Source: Undibacterium sp.
GTDB taxonomy: Bacteria > Pseudomonadota > Gammaproteobacteria > Burkholderiales > Burkholderiaceae_D
Assembly: GCA_019752975.1 (NCBI GenBank)
Contig: JAIELM010000473.1
Span: 1 to 6,021, forward strand
DNA: 6,021 bases
Reading direction: 5' to 3'
Under the pieces are notes generated by a model. It was given only the letters and a program-made list of their open reading frames with translations, did not search any database and was not told the DNA's origin. Below are positions 1-6,021 of this stretch, in pieces. Made by a program: the position numbers and the translations under genes. Each line of letters opens with the position of its first letter. Within the stretch, counting starts at the first letter, position 1.

Positions 1-1
1 T

Positions 2-1054
2 TGGCCTGCGCAACTCGCGGTCTCGCCCGATGGAGTGAAAGTGGGCGATCTACCTGAAAGCTGGGTGCAACATATTCTGCTGATCAAGCCCGACCCTGCA
101 CCAGTGTTGGTAATACAAACCGAGCTAGAACCCGGCAATTGGTTATATCTTGCTAGCTTGATGCCCAATCCTTACTTCTTGAGTAATAACGATCCCTTGT
201 CATCGGATCGATTAATATTACAAGCGCTATCGTTGGCGACGGTATTGGTACTCTCGATTTGGGTGGTGCGTTCGATTACCCGACCGCTGGCTGCTTTGTC
301 GGATGCGGCTGAGGCTTTTGGCAAGGGGGAAAATACAGCGGCCTTACCCGAAACGGGCAGTCGAGAATTTGTCAAAACGGCGCAGGCTTTTAGTGCTATG
401 CGTGAACGTATCAACCGTTATATCCAAGATCGAGAGAGACTTTTTATCTCCATCTCACACGATCTACGCACTCCGATTACCCGTCTAAAATTGCGTGCCG
501 AATTACTCGATGACGATGCTATCCGCAGCGAATTTGAAGAGGACTTAGACGATTTAGATATGATGGTTAAAGGCGCGTTACAGTGCGTCAAAGACAGTGA
601 TATTCACGAAAATCCTACCGAAATTAAACTCGATACCTTGATCGGAAGATTGGTCAGAAGTGCCAGCCTGGCCGGGCATGTAGTGAATTACGAGAATACT
701 GGCACCACAGTACGTGCCAAACCGCTCGCCTTAAAACGTGCCATAGGCAACTTGCTGGACAATGGACTTTTTTATGGTGAGCGCGTGGATATTAGTGTGA
801 ATGAGGAAGTGGACGCCACGAGGAAATGGGTGAATATTAGTCTGCGCGATTACGGACCTGGTGTGCCTGAAGATGCTATTGCTAGTTTATGTGATCCCTA
901 CTTTAGGTTAGCTCACGGGCGCCATAAAAATGACAGCGGTATGGGGCTGGGCTTAGGTATAGCACGTGACGTCATCGAAGCACATGGTGGTAGTTTGGTA
1001 TTGAGTAATCATTCAGAAGGCGGCTTGCACACCTTGATACGTTTGCCTATTTAG
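2..1054 (+). CDS. Sensor histidine kinase, EnvZ-like, C-terminal part (5' truncated by window edge)
   Basis: This is the membrane sensor kinase of a two-component system, which autophosphorylates a histidine and passes the phosphate to a response regulator. The frame is open to the left edge, so the GTG at 35 is not the true start; about 350 residues are visible. Numbering from that GTG codon, the end of a periplasmic sensor region is followed by a membrane segment (about 58-78), a HAMP linker beginning RSITRPL (79-132), and the dimerization domain with the H-box ISHDLRTP, whose phospho-acceptor is His142 (codon at 458-460). The ATP-binding domain follows, with N-box NLLDN (239-243), G1 box DYGPG (272-276) and G2 box GMGLGLG (302-308), ending in a typical GGLHTLIRLPI tail. 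All catalytic boxes are intact. The N-box continues GLFYG, where relatives usually have A-x-x-YG. The signal and the cognate regulator cannot be read from this window; the regulator is probably encoded just upstream. It ends in TAG and converges with the next gene. Confidence 0.93.
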   Translation, partial: WPAQLAVSPDGVKVGDLPESWVQHILLIKPDPAPVLVIQTELEPGNWLYLASLMPNPYFLSNNDPLSSDRLILQALSLATVLVLSIWVVRSITRPLAALSDAAEAFGKGENTAALPETGSREFVKTAQAFSAMRERINRYIQDRERLFISISHDLRTPITRLKLRAELLDDDAIRSEFEEDLDDLDMMVKGALQCVKDSDIHENPTEIKLDTLIGRLVRSASLAGHVVNYENTGTTVRAKPLALKRAIGNLLDNGLFYGERVDISVNEEVDATRKWVNISLRDYGPGVPEDAIASLCDPYFRLAHGRHKNDSGMGLGLGIARDVIEAHGGSLVLSNHSEGGLHTLIRLPI

Positions 1055-1115
1055 TGCTAATGCTAGTGTTGGTGGTGAATGAGGGTAATGCGTTGACGGA
1101 GCTAGCTTTTTTGGA

Positions 1116-1135
1116 AAAAAATTGACTGACAGTCG
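1116..1135 (-). terminator. Weak candidate terminator of the binding-protein gene
   Basis: Read on the minus strand, a small GACT-GTC-AGTC hairpin (1125-1135) is followed by AA and then seven T (1116-1122), about 40 bases past the stop of the binding-protein gene. The stem is only 4 bp, so this is weak as an intrinsic terminator. A mirrored T6-GG-A7 tract (1108-1122) lies between the two convergent genes. I see no better terminator for the kinase gene in 1055-1171. Confidence 0.22.
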
Positions 1136-1171
1136 GGTCGGGCGGTGCAACTCAGAATTTTGGCGGGTGGG

Positions 1172-1957
1172 TTAATGATAATCCTTTAATGCCTTAGCGA
1201 GCGAGCCATCTTTTTTCCCTTGAGTGATGGCGTGGTCAATTTTGTCGAGGATTTCGGTGTGCTGTCCATGGGCAGCTGCAAAATGGATAGTGTCATGAAA
1301 AATAGGATTTTCTGAGGCGAAAAATCGATATTTTTTTAAGTTTTCATCAGTCAAGTTGGCGACGATGACATTGTTAATGTGTTCCTCAACCTGACTTTGT
1401 TGATCTAGTTCGTGTACCGGCCAAAGTAAAAAGTCACAACGTTTTGAAACCAACATTTCGAATCGCGCAGGCACGGAAGCGGTATCTTCCTGCACAGAAA
1501 ATACCTTGTCGCGGGTGCGTTCGAATTCTATTCCATAACTATAGCCGTGTCCGATGGCGATTTTCTTTCCTCGCAGATCTTCAAGCGATCTTATCTTGGT
1601 TGTTGGTTCGCCTAAGCTGATGGCCCAGACGTTGTCGATGATGAGCGGCTCCGAAAAGCGATATTCCGTTAAGCGAATATTTGACTTGGAAAAACCATAA
1701 ATGATGCCATTCCCCGCTAGTGTCGCCCTTTGCGCGCGACGCCATGGAAGCTGCACGTAATCGAATTTTACCCCGGCCGCTTGTTCGACAAAATGAAGTA
1801 ACTTAGACAGTTTGTTATCGATGGGAAGTTGCTTTCCCTTGACGTCTAAGTTTTCTTGTAGAAAAAGCTGTACCCTTTGCTGGGTTTGAGCCAAAACCTG
1901 ATACGAGCAGCCTAGCAAGACGGTGAGCGTAGTGATTTGAAATAGACGGTTCAGCAT
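1172..1957 (-). CDS. Periplasmic substrate-binding protein, family 3 (SBP_bac_3-like), orphan
   Basis: The product is a 261-residue exported protein resembling the amino-acid-type periplasmic binding proteins of ABC transporters. The N-terminus is a signal peptide: K/R-poor start MLNR, hydrophobic core 8-16, and a likely cleavage after VLA at residue 23. An LLGC at 14-17 could instead be a lipobox, but the hydrophobic stretch before it is short. Family signs are LPWRRAQ (70-76), YRFSEP (99-104), SLEDLRGKKIAIGHGYSYG (124-142, the typical start of the second lobe) and RFEMLVSKRCDFLLWP (165-180). Length is normal for this class. No permease or ATPase gene adjoins it. Many free-standing proteins of this type occur in Shewanella- and Vibrio-like bacteria, and their ligands are mostly unknown. 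ATG at 1957 is chosen because it directly precedes the signal peptide, although no strong Shine-Dalgarno sequence is visible. The ligand cannot be predicted. Confidence 0.88.
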   Translation of the reverse strand: MLNRLFQITTLTVLLGCSYQVLAQTQQRVQLFLQENLDVKGKQLPIDNKLSKLLHFVEQAAGVKFDYVQLPWRRAQRATLAGNGIIYGFSKSNIRLTEYRFSEPLIIDNVWAISLGEPTTKIRSLEDLRGKKIAIGHGYSYGIEFERTRDKVFSVQEDTASVPARFEMLVSKRCDFLLWPVHELDQQSQVEEHINNVIVANLTDENLKKYRFFASENPIFHDTIHFAAAHGQHTEILDKIDHAITQGKKDGSLAKALKDYH

Positions 1958-1989
1958 GGTGTGAAGTCGAATTTCGATAAGGTTTTTGA

Positions 1990-2018
1990 AGTATCGCAGC
2001 CTAGCTCGGTGTTTGCAA
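1990..2018 (-). promoter_or_regulatory. Candidate sigma70 promoter for the binding-protein gene
   Basis: On the minus strand, TTGCAA (2013-2018, 4/6 match to the -35 consensus) and GATACT (1990-1995, 4/6 match to the -10) are separated by exactly 17 bases. Transcription would begin near 1983 and give a leader of about 25 bases before the ATG at 1957. The site lies downstream of the collagenase terminator, so the gene would have an independent transcript. This is pattern matching only. Confidence 0.42.
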
Positions 2019-2090
2019 GGGGTTTGAGTAGATGTTGCGACAGCGTAAGAAGTCGTCCGAAACGGCGTTAGGAAATACTTGTTTTGTGCG

Positions 2091-2120
2091 AAAAAACGGA
2101 TGGGCTATTTGACCCATCCG
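2091..2120 (-). terminator. Strong Rho-independent terminator of the collagenase gene
   Basis: Read on the minus strand, a perfect 8-bp stem CGGATGGG/CCCATCCG (arms 2113-2120 and 2097-2104) with an 8-base loop is followed at once by six T (2096-2091). It lies about 70 bases past the collagenase stop codon. On the plus strand the same stem is followed only by a broken T-rich run (CTCTTTCTTG), so termination should be mainly in the minus direction. It separates the collagenase transcript from the binding-protein gene. Confidence 0.88.
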
Positions 2121-2189
2121 CTCTTTCTTGTTTCCTTTCTTGTTTTACCTAAAGGATAAGCGGTCTTACATTATGCTAGGTATCTAGTG

Positions 2190-4454
2190 TTAATCATAAG
2201 TAGCCCCCAATGAGACACCAGAGAATGCTTGTTTGGCCTTCAGTACAATGTAGTACCAAGTGCCTGAAGCAGGAGTCGCTAAGGTGATACTTTCATTGTT
2301 GCCTGCTTTTAGCGAAGCTGCATCATAGGAAGTGGTGGTCGGCCATGCGCCTTTCTTTACGTACAAATCGACATCGCCTGTGCCACCACTGGTGAATAAT
2401 TTTAAATTTTTCGCGCCTGTAGGTAAAAGAATGTAGGCATAGGCTTGACTACTAGAGGCAAAATTTTTGATGGAGCAATTTTTGCCGAGCTGAGTGGATG
2501 ATGCACAATTTGGTAGTACCACGGTTGTGTCTGGCAATGGTGGCACGCCGGCGATGGTCGCGGACTGCACCCACGTAGCAAATTCAGTGTCGTATTTGCT
2601 TCCTATGCTGGCCATCATCGCGCTGTAACCGTCGTAATCGCCCACCCGGAATTTGGCAATCATGGTGTCGATATCACTGCGGTGTTTTTCATTCATAAAA
2701 CGCACCGCCATATAGCCCCAACGGTAGGCGCGTGGAACATAGTCCGACATAGAATAGGTGTTACCAAAAATAGTGCTCAGCTTATAGGTGCCAGTCTTGG
2801 CCGCATCAATCGCTTCTTGGTAGTTATTTTTATGTGAGAGATATTCTGCTATACCTTCTATCCACCACACTGTCGGTTTTGCGGTGCCCGCACCAAAATC
2901 ACCTTTCATGTCGAAGCGGCCATCAAGATAGTGCACATACTCGTGTTCTAGATTCCATACCGAGAAGGCAGGGCGTAACCATGAAGCTTCGTGAGCGATA
3001 AAGCGCGCTTGATTATTGACATCCGCAGGGTTGCCTTCTAAATACATGCCGCCGTTATCGGTGCTGATATCATAGATGATGCCAGCGTATTTACTGTAAT
3101 TAGTGTAGTCATCAAACACCACCAACTCCAGCGATTTGTTATTGTCATTGGCAACAGGGACCTTGTTGGTCAATAACATACTGTGAAAATATCCTTCTTC
3201 AGTACCCAAAATATTGCATGAGTCTTGCAATTGTGCTGGGGTCATGTCCTGCGCGCGAACTTTAATCGTTGCACTACAGGTATAGCTAGTCTTCAATACG
3301 GCGTCGGCCAATTTTGTCTTAAAACCACAGGTGCCGTATTCGGCACAGTTGGCACTGTCGTAGTAATCAACCGCCGATGCCGCACCTAGCCATAGATCGC
3401 TGTCTGAGCCGGTCATGCTGCTGTTGGCGAGTTGGTACTTTACCATGGGCTTGAGTGTTGCCAGCATCGCGGGATATTGCATGAAGCGGAATGCCTCGCT
3501 TTCAGTATCGTGTAGCTGATATGCGGCACTACTTGCCAATAAAGCCGCCTTATTCTTCACTACAAAATTATTCAAGGCAGTTGGGTAAGCGATGTTCTGA
3601 AGGGTGCTTGCTGCTTCTGGGCGATAGTGGGCTAAGTACATCACCGTCAATGCGCCGGTAAAGCCGCCAGCCGCGCTACGTTGAAGCAAAGCATTGGCGG
3701 CATTGGGGTTGGCTGCTGTATTGGTAAAGCGTTCCACTACACCCTTCACACTGGGGAGGTAGTAGGCTTCGTCATGCATATTCGTAATTAGCGTAAACAC
3801 CTCGCCGGCGGTGGACGGCCCAGTCGTGTTTGAGTTAAACAACGGAGCACCTTCAATTAATTGTTTGACCGGCGTACGTAGGCTGATGGAAAACGAGGCT
3901 GCGGGTTCTGGCATGACCCCTGTCCCTGCAAGATAATAGCCTGCTCTTAGGTAGATAGTGAGGTTAACTAGCGCAATATTAGAGGCGTTATAGCTGCTCG
4001 CTTGCTGGCTAAAGCGATTGATCACGGCACTCATATTGGAGGCGGAGTAGATGGTTGAGGCTTGTGCTGAGCTCAAGGAGAATAGACCATAGTGACATTC
4101 GAAGTCTGGTAAATTCACGATGTAATCAGCCAGCGCCGCACCGCTATAAGTAGCCAGCTTATTCATATCCTTGCATTCTGGCGTGGTTGCCGATGGCGCC
4201 AATTGTGGCGACGACATTGTGTTTAGCGCAGATTTATCTTTCGTGGCGATGAATTGCAGATCTTTTTTACTGATAGGCAAATTAAACTTGGTTTGTTCGA
4301 TCGATGGCGGTAGAACTGAACGTTCATGCGGCCTCGGTGCTTGCTTTAGTTCTCGACGCTCAATCCCGTGTTCCTGACTGTCGGCAAAGCTGAGACCTGA
4401 GTAGCATGCTGCGATGCAAGCGGCGAGCATGAGTGTTTTATTTTGAAAAAACAT
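2190..4454 (-). CDS. Secreted microbial collagenase, peptidase family M9 (Vibrio type), with C-terminal PPC domain
   Basis: The product is a 754-residue secreted zinc metalloprotease of the bacterial collagenase family, expected to cleave collagen or gelatin outside the cell. Residues 1-24 are a signal peptide (cleavage SFA|DS), followed by a probable propeptide to about residue 90. The N-terminal M9N activator domain (about 93-290, Cys94 and Cys120) precedes the catalytic domain (about 300-620). The catalytic centre is HEYVHYLDGRFD, with zinc ligands His504 and His508, catalytic Glu505 (codons 2931-2945), and WWIEGIAEYLSH, where Glu533 is the expected third zinc ligand by alignment with the clostridial enzymes. 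Residues about 655-754 are one pre-peptidase C-terminal (PPC) domain (GTGDVDLYVKKG, PTTTSYD, GTWYY). No PKD domain is seen. All key residues are present, so it should be active. ATG at 4454 is chosen because AGGAGT sits 7 bases upstream and the signal peptide begins there. An in-frame ATG at 4544 would add 30 residues. It reads divergently from the racemase-like gene. Confidence 0.93.
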   Translation of the reverse strand: MFFQNKTLMLAACIAACYSGLSFADSQEHGIERRELKQAPRPHERSVLPPSIEQTKFNLPISKKDLQFIATKDKSALNTMSSPQLAPSATTPECKDMNKLATYSGAALADYIVNLPDFECHYGLFSLSSAQASTIYSASNMSAVINRFSQQASSYNASNIALVNLTIYLRAGYYLAGTGVMPEPAASFSISLRTPVKQLIEGAPLFNSNTTGPSTAGEVFTLITNMHDEAYYLPSVKGVVERFTNTAANPNAANALLQRSAAGGFTGALTVMYLAHYRPEAASTLQNIAYPTALNNFVVKNKAALLASSAAYQLHDTESEAFRFMQYPAMLATLKPMVKYQLANSSMTGSDSDLWLGAASAVDYYDSANCAEYGTCGFKTKLADAVLKTSYTCSATIKVRAQDMTPAQLQDSCNILGTEEGYFHSMLLTNKVPVANDNNKSLELVVFDDYTNYSKYAGIIYDISTDNGGMYLEGNPADVNNQARFIAHEASWLRPAFSVWNLEHEYVHYLDGRFDMKGDFGAGTAKPTVWWIEGIAEYLSHKNNYQEAIDAAKTGTYKLSTIFGNTYSMSDYVPRAYRWGYMAVRFMNEKHRSDIDTMIAKFRVGDYDGYSAMMASIGSKYDTEFATWVQSATIAGVPPLPDTTVVLPNCASSTQLGKNCSIKNFASSSQAYAYILLPTGAKNLKLFTSGGTGDVDLYVKKGAWPTTTSYDAASLKAGNNESITLATPASGTWYYIVLKAKQAFSGVSLGATYD

Positions 4455-4461
4455 TGTTAAG

Positions 4462-4467
4462 ACTCCT
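4462..4467 (-). promoter_or_regulatory. Ribosome binding site that sets the collagenase start
   Basis: AGGAGT on the minus strand ends 7 bases before the ATG at 4454. This favours the start that places the signal peptide at the N-terminus over the upstream in-frame ATG at 4544. That one also has a purine-rich AGGGGG (4550-4555) at a spacing of 5 bases. Confidence 0.7.
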
Positions 4468-4589
4468 GTAGTTTTTATGAATGTTATGGAAAATTTGTGC
4501 CTAAAATAAATTTGACTGGCAAAATCGACCAAACATCCTGTCATTGTTACCCCCTAAATTAACGCCTGAAATTCGACGTTAATACTCTT

Positions 4590-4745
4590 ACCTGGCTTTC
4601 CCGGTACTCAGAGCCTCATGTAGAACCGACGCAAAACAAACGCTGTCGTTGTTGCATTCGCCTCGTCGTACTAAAGTACTGCCTTAGTCTTCGCATGTAG
4701 GCCGCGCAATTTCGCGTAAGTCCTCACTTAAACTCTGCTATCACA
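4590..4745. repeat. Hairpin-rich block resembling a dispersed intergenic repeat
   Basis: This stretch of the spacer is much less AT-rich than what follows and carries several small inverted repeats in series. An imperfect hairpin lies at 4631-4655 (GCAAAACAAACG / CGTTGTTGC around CTGT), GTACT-AA-AGTAC at 4668-4679, and CGCG-CAATTT-CGCG at 4703-4716. CATGTAG occurs twice (4618-4624 region and 4694-4700 region). No open frame of note covers it. Serial short hairpins in a non-coding, compositionally distinct block suit a multicopy intergenic element of a gammaproteobacterium, but I cannot count copies and the edges are approximate. It could also be the structured 5' leader of the collagenase mRNA. 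Confidence 0.33.
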
Positions 4746-4766
4746 TGACCCAAGAAAATATAGAGC

Positions 4767-4801
4767 ATCGCCAACCACTCAAGTTGGGAGAGAGTGGCGA
4801 T
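4767..4801. other. Hairpin with alternative pairings in the divergent spacer
   Basis: ATCG (4767-4770) pairs with CGAT (4798-4801), and CCACTC (4775-4780) pairs with GAGTGG (4792-4797), giving a 10-bp stem with a 4-base bulge on one side and an 11-base loop. Two other foldings compete: ATCGCCA with TGGCGAT (7 bp) and CCAAC with GTTGG (5 bp). Neither strand has an adjacent T-run, so it is a poor intrinsic terminator. On the minus strand it would sit in the collagenase leader if transcription starts at the candidate promoter 4819-4847. Confidence 0.45.
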
Positions 4802-4818
4802 TTCCATCAGGTGACCTC

Positions 4819-4847
4819 ATCCTACTAATATATTTAAAAAATATCAA
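4819..4847 (-). promoter_or_regulatory. Candidate distal sigma70 promoter for collagenase
   Basis: On the minus strand, TTGATA (4842-4847, 5/6 match to the -35) and TAGGAT (4819-4824, 4/6 match to the -10) are 17 bases apart in an AT-rich block. Use of this site would give a leader of roughly 355 bases containing the hairpin at 4767-4801 and the hairpin-rich block at 4590-4745. AT-rich DNA produces such matches easily, so a nearer promoter cannot be excluded. Confidence 0.28.
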
Positions 4848-4990
4848 TGATATATTTAGTGATTTTGGTGATTTTCATCGTTAATACGTAATTCCGTATT
4901 TAATTCAGGTGGTGAATGGGCGTATAAAATATTTATAAATAAAAGTCATATAAGTGCAGATAAAATTTTGAATTTTGTTGTTATTTGATT
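4824..4990. promoter_or_regulatory. AT-rich divergent regulatory block with dyads
   Basis: This block is strongly AT-rich and has no credible gene. It contains a near-perfect inverted repeat ACTAATATAT ... ATATATTTAGT (4824-4860), an inner ATATC-AAT-GATAT (4841-4853), and AATACG-N6-CGTATT (4883-4900), which extends on both sides as TTAATACG / CGTATTTAA. The position between divergent genes and the symmetry suit regulator or nucleoid-protein binding. No known operator was recognised, and in DNA this AT-rich such dyads can arise by chance. Confidence 0.3.
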
Positions 4991-5006
4991 CTAGCTACCC
5001 TATCTT
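4978..5006 (+). promoter_or_regulatory. Candidate sigma70 promoter toward the racemase-like gene
   Basis: TTGTTA (4978-4983, 4/6) and TATCTT (5001-5006, 4/6) are spaced by 17 bases. Transcription from near 5013 toward the right would produce a leader of over 300 bases before the ATG at 5336. I see no clearly better promoter nearer the gene. Weak evidence. Confidence 0.28.
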
Positions 5007-5335
5007 TTTGAAAACCTATAACCCAATCAGTGGCTGGCAAATCGTTTTTTGCCCTCATAAAACGCCTCTTGAAAATAATGATCTGTGCAGCCCACAGTCT
5101 AGTTTTTGGGGCCTACAAATACCTAGCTATCTGCGATAATTCCCGGTTCATCGGACTTCTGTTTGCTCATGAACGCGTGCAAAACGCGGTTTGTGCAGGT
5201 GACGGAATTTGTGGCATGAAAAACTTTGGTGGCGCCCTTGGTCCCTATGTTAGTGATTCCGGTTTTGTGAAAACTGAGGTTTCATAGGCCTAGGGTATTT
5301 TAATAATTTTCTCTTCTTTTCTTTTTCGTAAATAG
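5007..5335. other. Apparently non-coding stretch upstream of the racemase-like gene
   Basis: These 329 bases contain one open frame on the plus strand, from a GTG at 5030 to a stop at 5285-5287 (85 codons). It has no Shine-Dalgarno sequence, and its product, rich in Cys, Phe and Gly, resembles no family I know. A short hairpin CGCGT-GCAAA-ACGCG lies at 5174-5188. The last 40 bases before the ATG are T-rich. No tRNA, known riboswitch or terminator was recognised. It may be a long untranslated leader, an unknown small RNA, or decayed coding sequence. Confidence 0.4.
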
Positions 5336-6001
5336 ATGAATACTGATATTGTTTTCGTTCATACTTCCGAGGTCCATGTTCAAAATTTCGATACACTGAT
5401 CTCTGAACTTGCATCAAATGTGCGAGTGCGGCACGTGGTGTTATCTGAGTTACTTACAGAAGCTCAGACGCTCGGATCAAATCACTTGCAGTCCGTACAT
5501 AACGTTCAGCAGGCAATGCTAAATGCCGCGCAATCTGGGGCGAAGCTCGTGGTATGTACTTGCTCGACCATAGGTGCCGCGGCTGAACGGACTGTGACCA
5601 ATGGTAAATTTGTTGCCGCGAGAATTGATCGCGCGATGGCCGATCGTGCGGTGCAGCTTGGGCAACGAATTCTTATCGTTGCTGCGCTTGAGAGTAGCTT
5701 GCAACCCACAGCAGCATTAATCCAAGAGTCGGCTGAACCTATATCGCGCACCATAACATTAGATTACTTGTTGGTCGAGGATGCTTGGGAACGGTTTCTC
5801 GTCGGTGATATGACTGACTACATTCAAGTTATTTGTACAGCGATCTCAGCGCAGAAAAAAGATTTTGACATTGTTGTGCTCGCACAAGCATCGATGGCAC
5901 CTGCCGTCCCGTTATTGACGGAGTTGGGTTGTGAGGTATTGTCTAGCCCGCGCCTAGGTGTCATCGCAGCACTGAAAGAACTGGAATTGCGGGGAACCTA
6001 A
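5336..6001 (+). CDS. Asp/Glu racemase superfamily protein, lacking the usual second catalytic cysteine
   Basis: This complete 221-residue cytoplasmic protein has no signal peptide or membrane segment. It shows the two-lobed pattern of the aspartate/glutamate racemase superfamily. VVCTCSTIGAAAE (72-84) matches the first active-site loop, with Cys76 in the position of the catalytic Cys of CNT-type motifs. RIDRAMADRAV (96-106), ILIVAALESSLQPT (112-125) and DIVVLAQASMAPAVPLL (178-194) follow. The last segment aligns with the G-C-T/E-or-H loop carrying the second catalytic Cys, but here the residues are Gln-Ala-Ser, so that cysteine appears to be missing. SSPRLGV (203-209) is near the end. Length is normal for the subgroup. 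Classical two-base racemization is therefore doubtful; isomerase, lyase or binding roles are possible. The ATG at 5336 fits the family start (IVFVHTSEVHV), but no clear Shine-Dalgarno sequence precedes it. Its neighbours give no pathway clue. Confidence 0.85.
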   Translation: MNTDIVFVHTSEVHVQNFDTLISELASNVRVRHVVLSELLTEAQTLGSNHLQSVHNVQQAMLNAAQSGAKLVVCTCSTIGAAAERTVTNGKFVAARIDRAMADRAVQLGQRILIVAALESSLQPTAALIQESAEPISRTITLDYLLVEDAWERFLVGDMTDYIQVICTAISAQKKDFDIVVLAQASMAPAVPLLTELGCEVLSSPRLGVIAALKELELRGT

Positions 6002-6021
6002 TCGCCAATATTCGCTCTAAC

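Noticed and set aside
35..37. GTG as the start codon of the kinase gene
   Set aside because: The frame stays open to the left edge, and the visible protein begins in the middle of a periplasmic domain with only one of the expected two membrane segments, so the gene is cut by the window.
4171..4377. Plus-strand open frame antisense to the collagenase propeptide region
   Set aside because: It overlaps a clearly coding minus-strand gene and its product is low-similarity, Ser/Cys/Arg-rich shadow sequence.
4740..4761. TGTGA half-site (minus strand) as a CRP binding site
   Set aside because: The second half that should read TCACA after six bases is absent, so only a half-site is present.
4577..4887. 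CGTTAATAC occurring at 4577-4585 and 4879-4887, as if a 9-bp target duplication flanked an inserted element
   Set aside because: The interval ends share no terminal inverted repeat, and about one 9-base match is expected by chance in a spacer of this length.
5140..5260. tRNA-like or riboswitch-like look around GGTTCATCG and the CGCGT/ACGCG hairpin
   Set aside because: No cloverleaf can be drawn, there is no CCA end or anticodon arm, and no conserved core of a known riboswitch class was recognised.
5506..5754. Open frames on the minus strand inside the racemase-like gene
   Set aside because: They lie antisense to a well-conserved coding sequence, have no ribosome sites and resemble no protein family.
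1..6021. CRISPR array, insertion sequence, integrase, toxin-antitoxin or defence genes
   Set aside because: No regularly spaced repeats, transposase motifs or paired small genes were found on either strand.

Overview
The window looks like ordinary chromosomal DNA from a Gram-negative gammaproteobacterium, probably a marine or aquatic heterotroph of the Shewanella/Vibrio/Alteromonadales kind. This rests on an EnvZ-like sensor kinase, an orphan periplasmic solute-binding protein, a Vibrio-type (M9) collagenase with one C-terminal PPC domain, moderate G+C genes and very AT-rich spacers. The genus assignment is inference; there is no rRNA or other marker gene.

Layout. Positions 2-1054 (+) hold the C-terminal part of a membrane histidine kinase whose start lies off the left edge. 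It converges with a minus-strand gene at 1172-1957 for a family 3 periplasmic binding protein, which has its own plausible sigma70 promoter. Upstream of that, also on the minus strand, a secreted collagenase occupies 2190-4454 and is closed by a strong intrinsic terminator at 2091-2120, so the two minus-strand genes are probably separate transcripts. An 881-base divergent spacer follows (4455-5335). It contains a hairpin-rich GC-balanced block that looks like a dispersed intergenic repeat, a larger hairpin, an AT-rich block with dyads, and outward-facing candidate promoters. Positions 5336-6001 (+) encode a complete Asp/Glu-racemase-superfamily protein that keeps the first catalytic-type cysteine but appears to lack the second.

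How the genes relate. No operon is visible. Collagenase would cut extracellular collagen or gelatin to peptides, and the binding protein could in principle sense or capture a small amino-acid-like solute, but no transport permease or ATPase is present and a functional link is only a guess. The kinase presumably pairs with a response regulator encoded upstream, outside the window.

I found no convincing new multi-gene system, mobile element, CRISPR array, tRNA or rRNA. The points most worth checking are the long structured spacer between the collagenase and the racemase-like gene, the two competing start sites of the collagenase, and the altered active site of the racemase-like protein.
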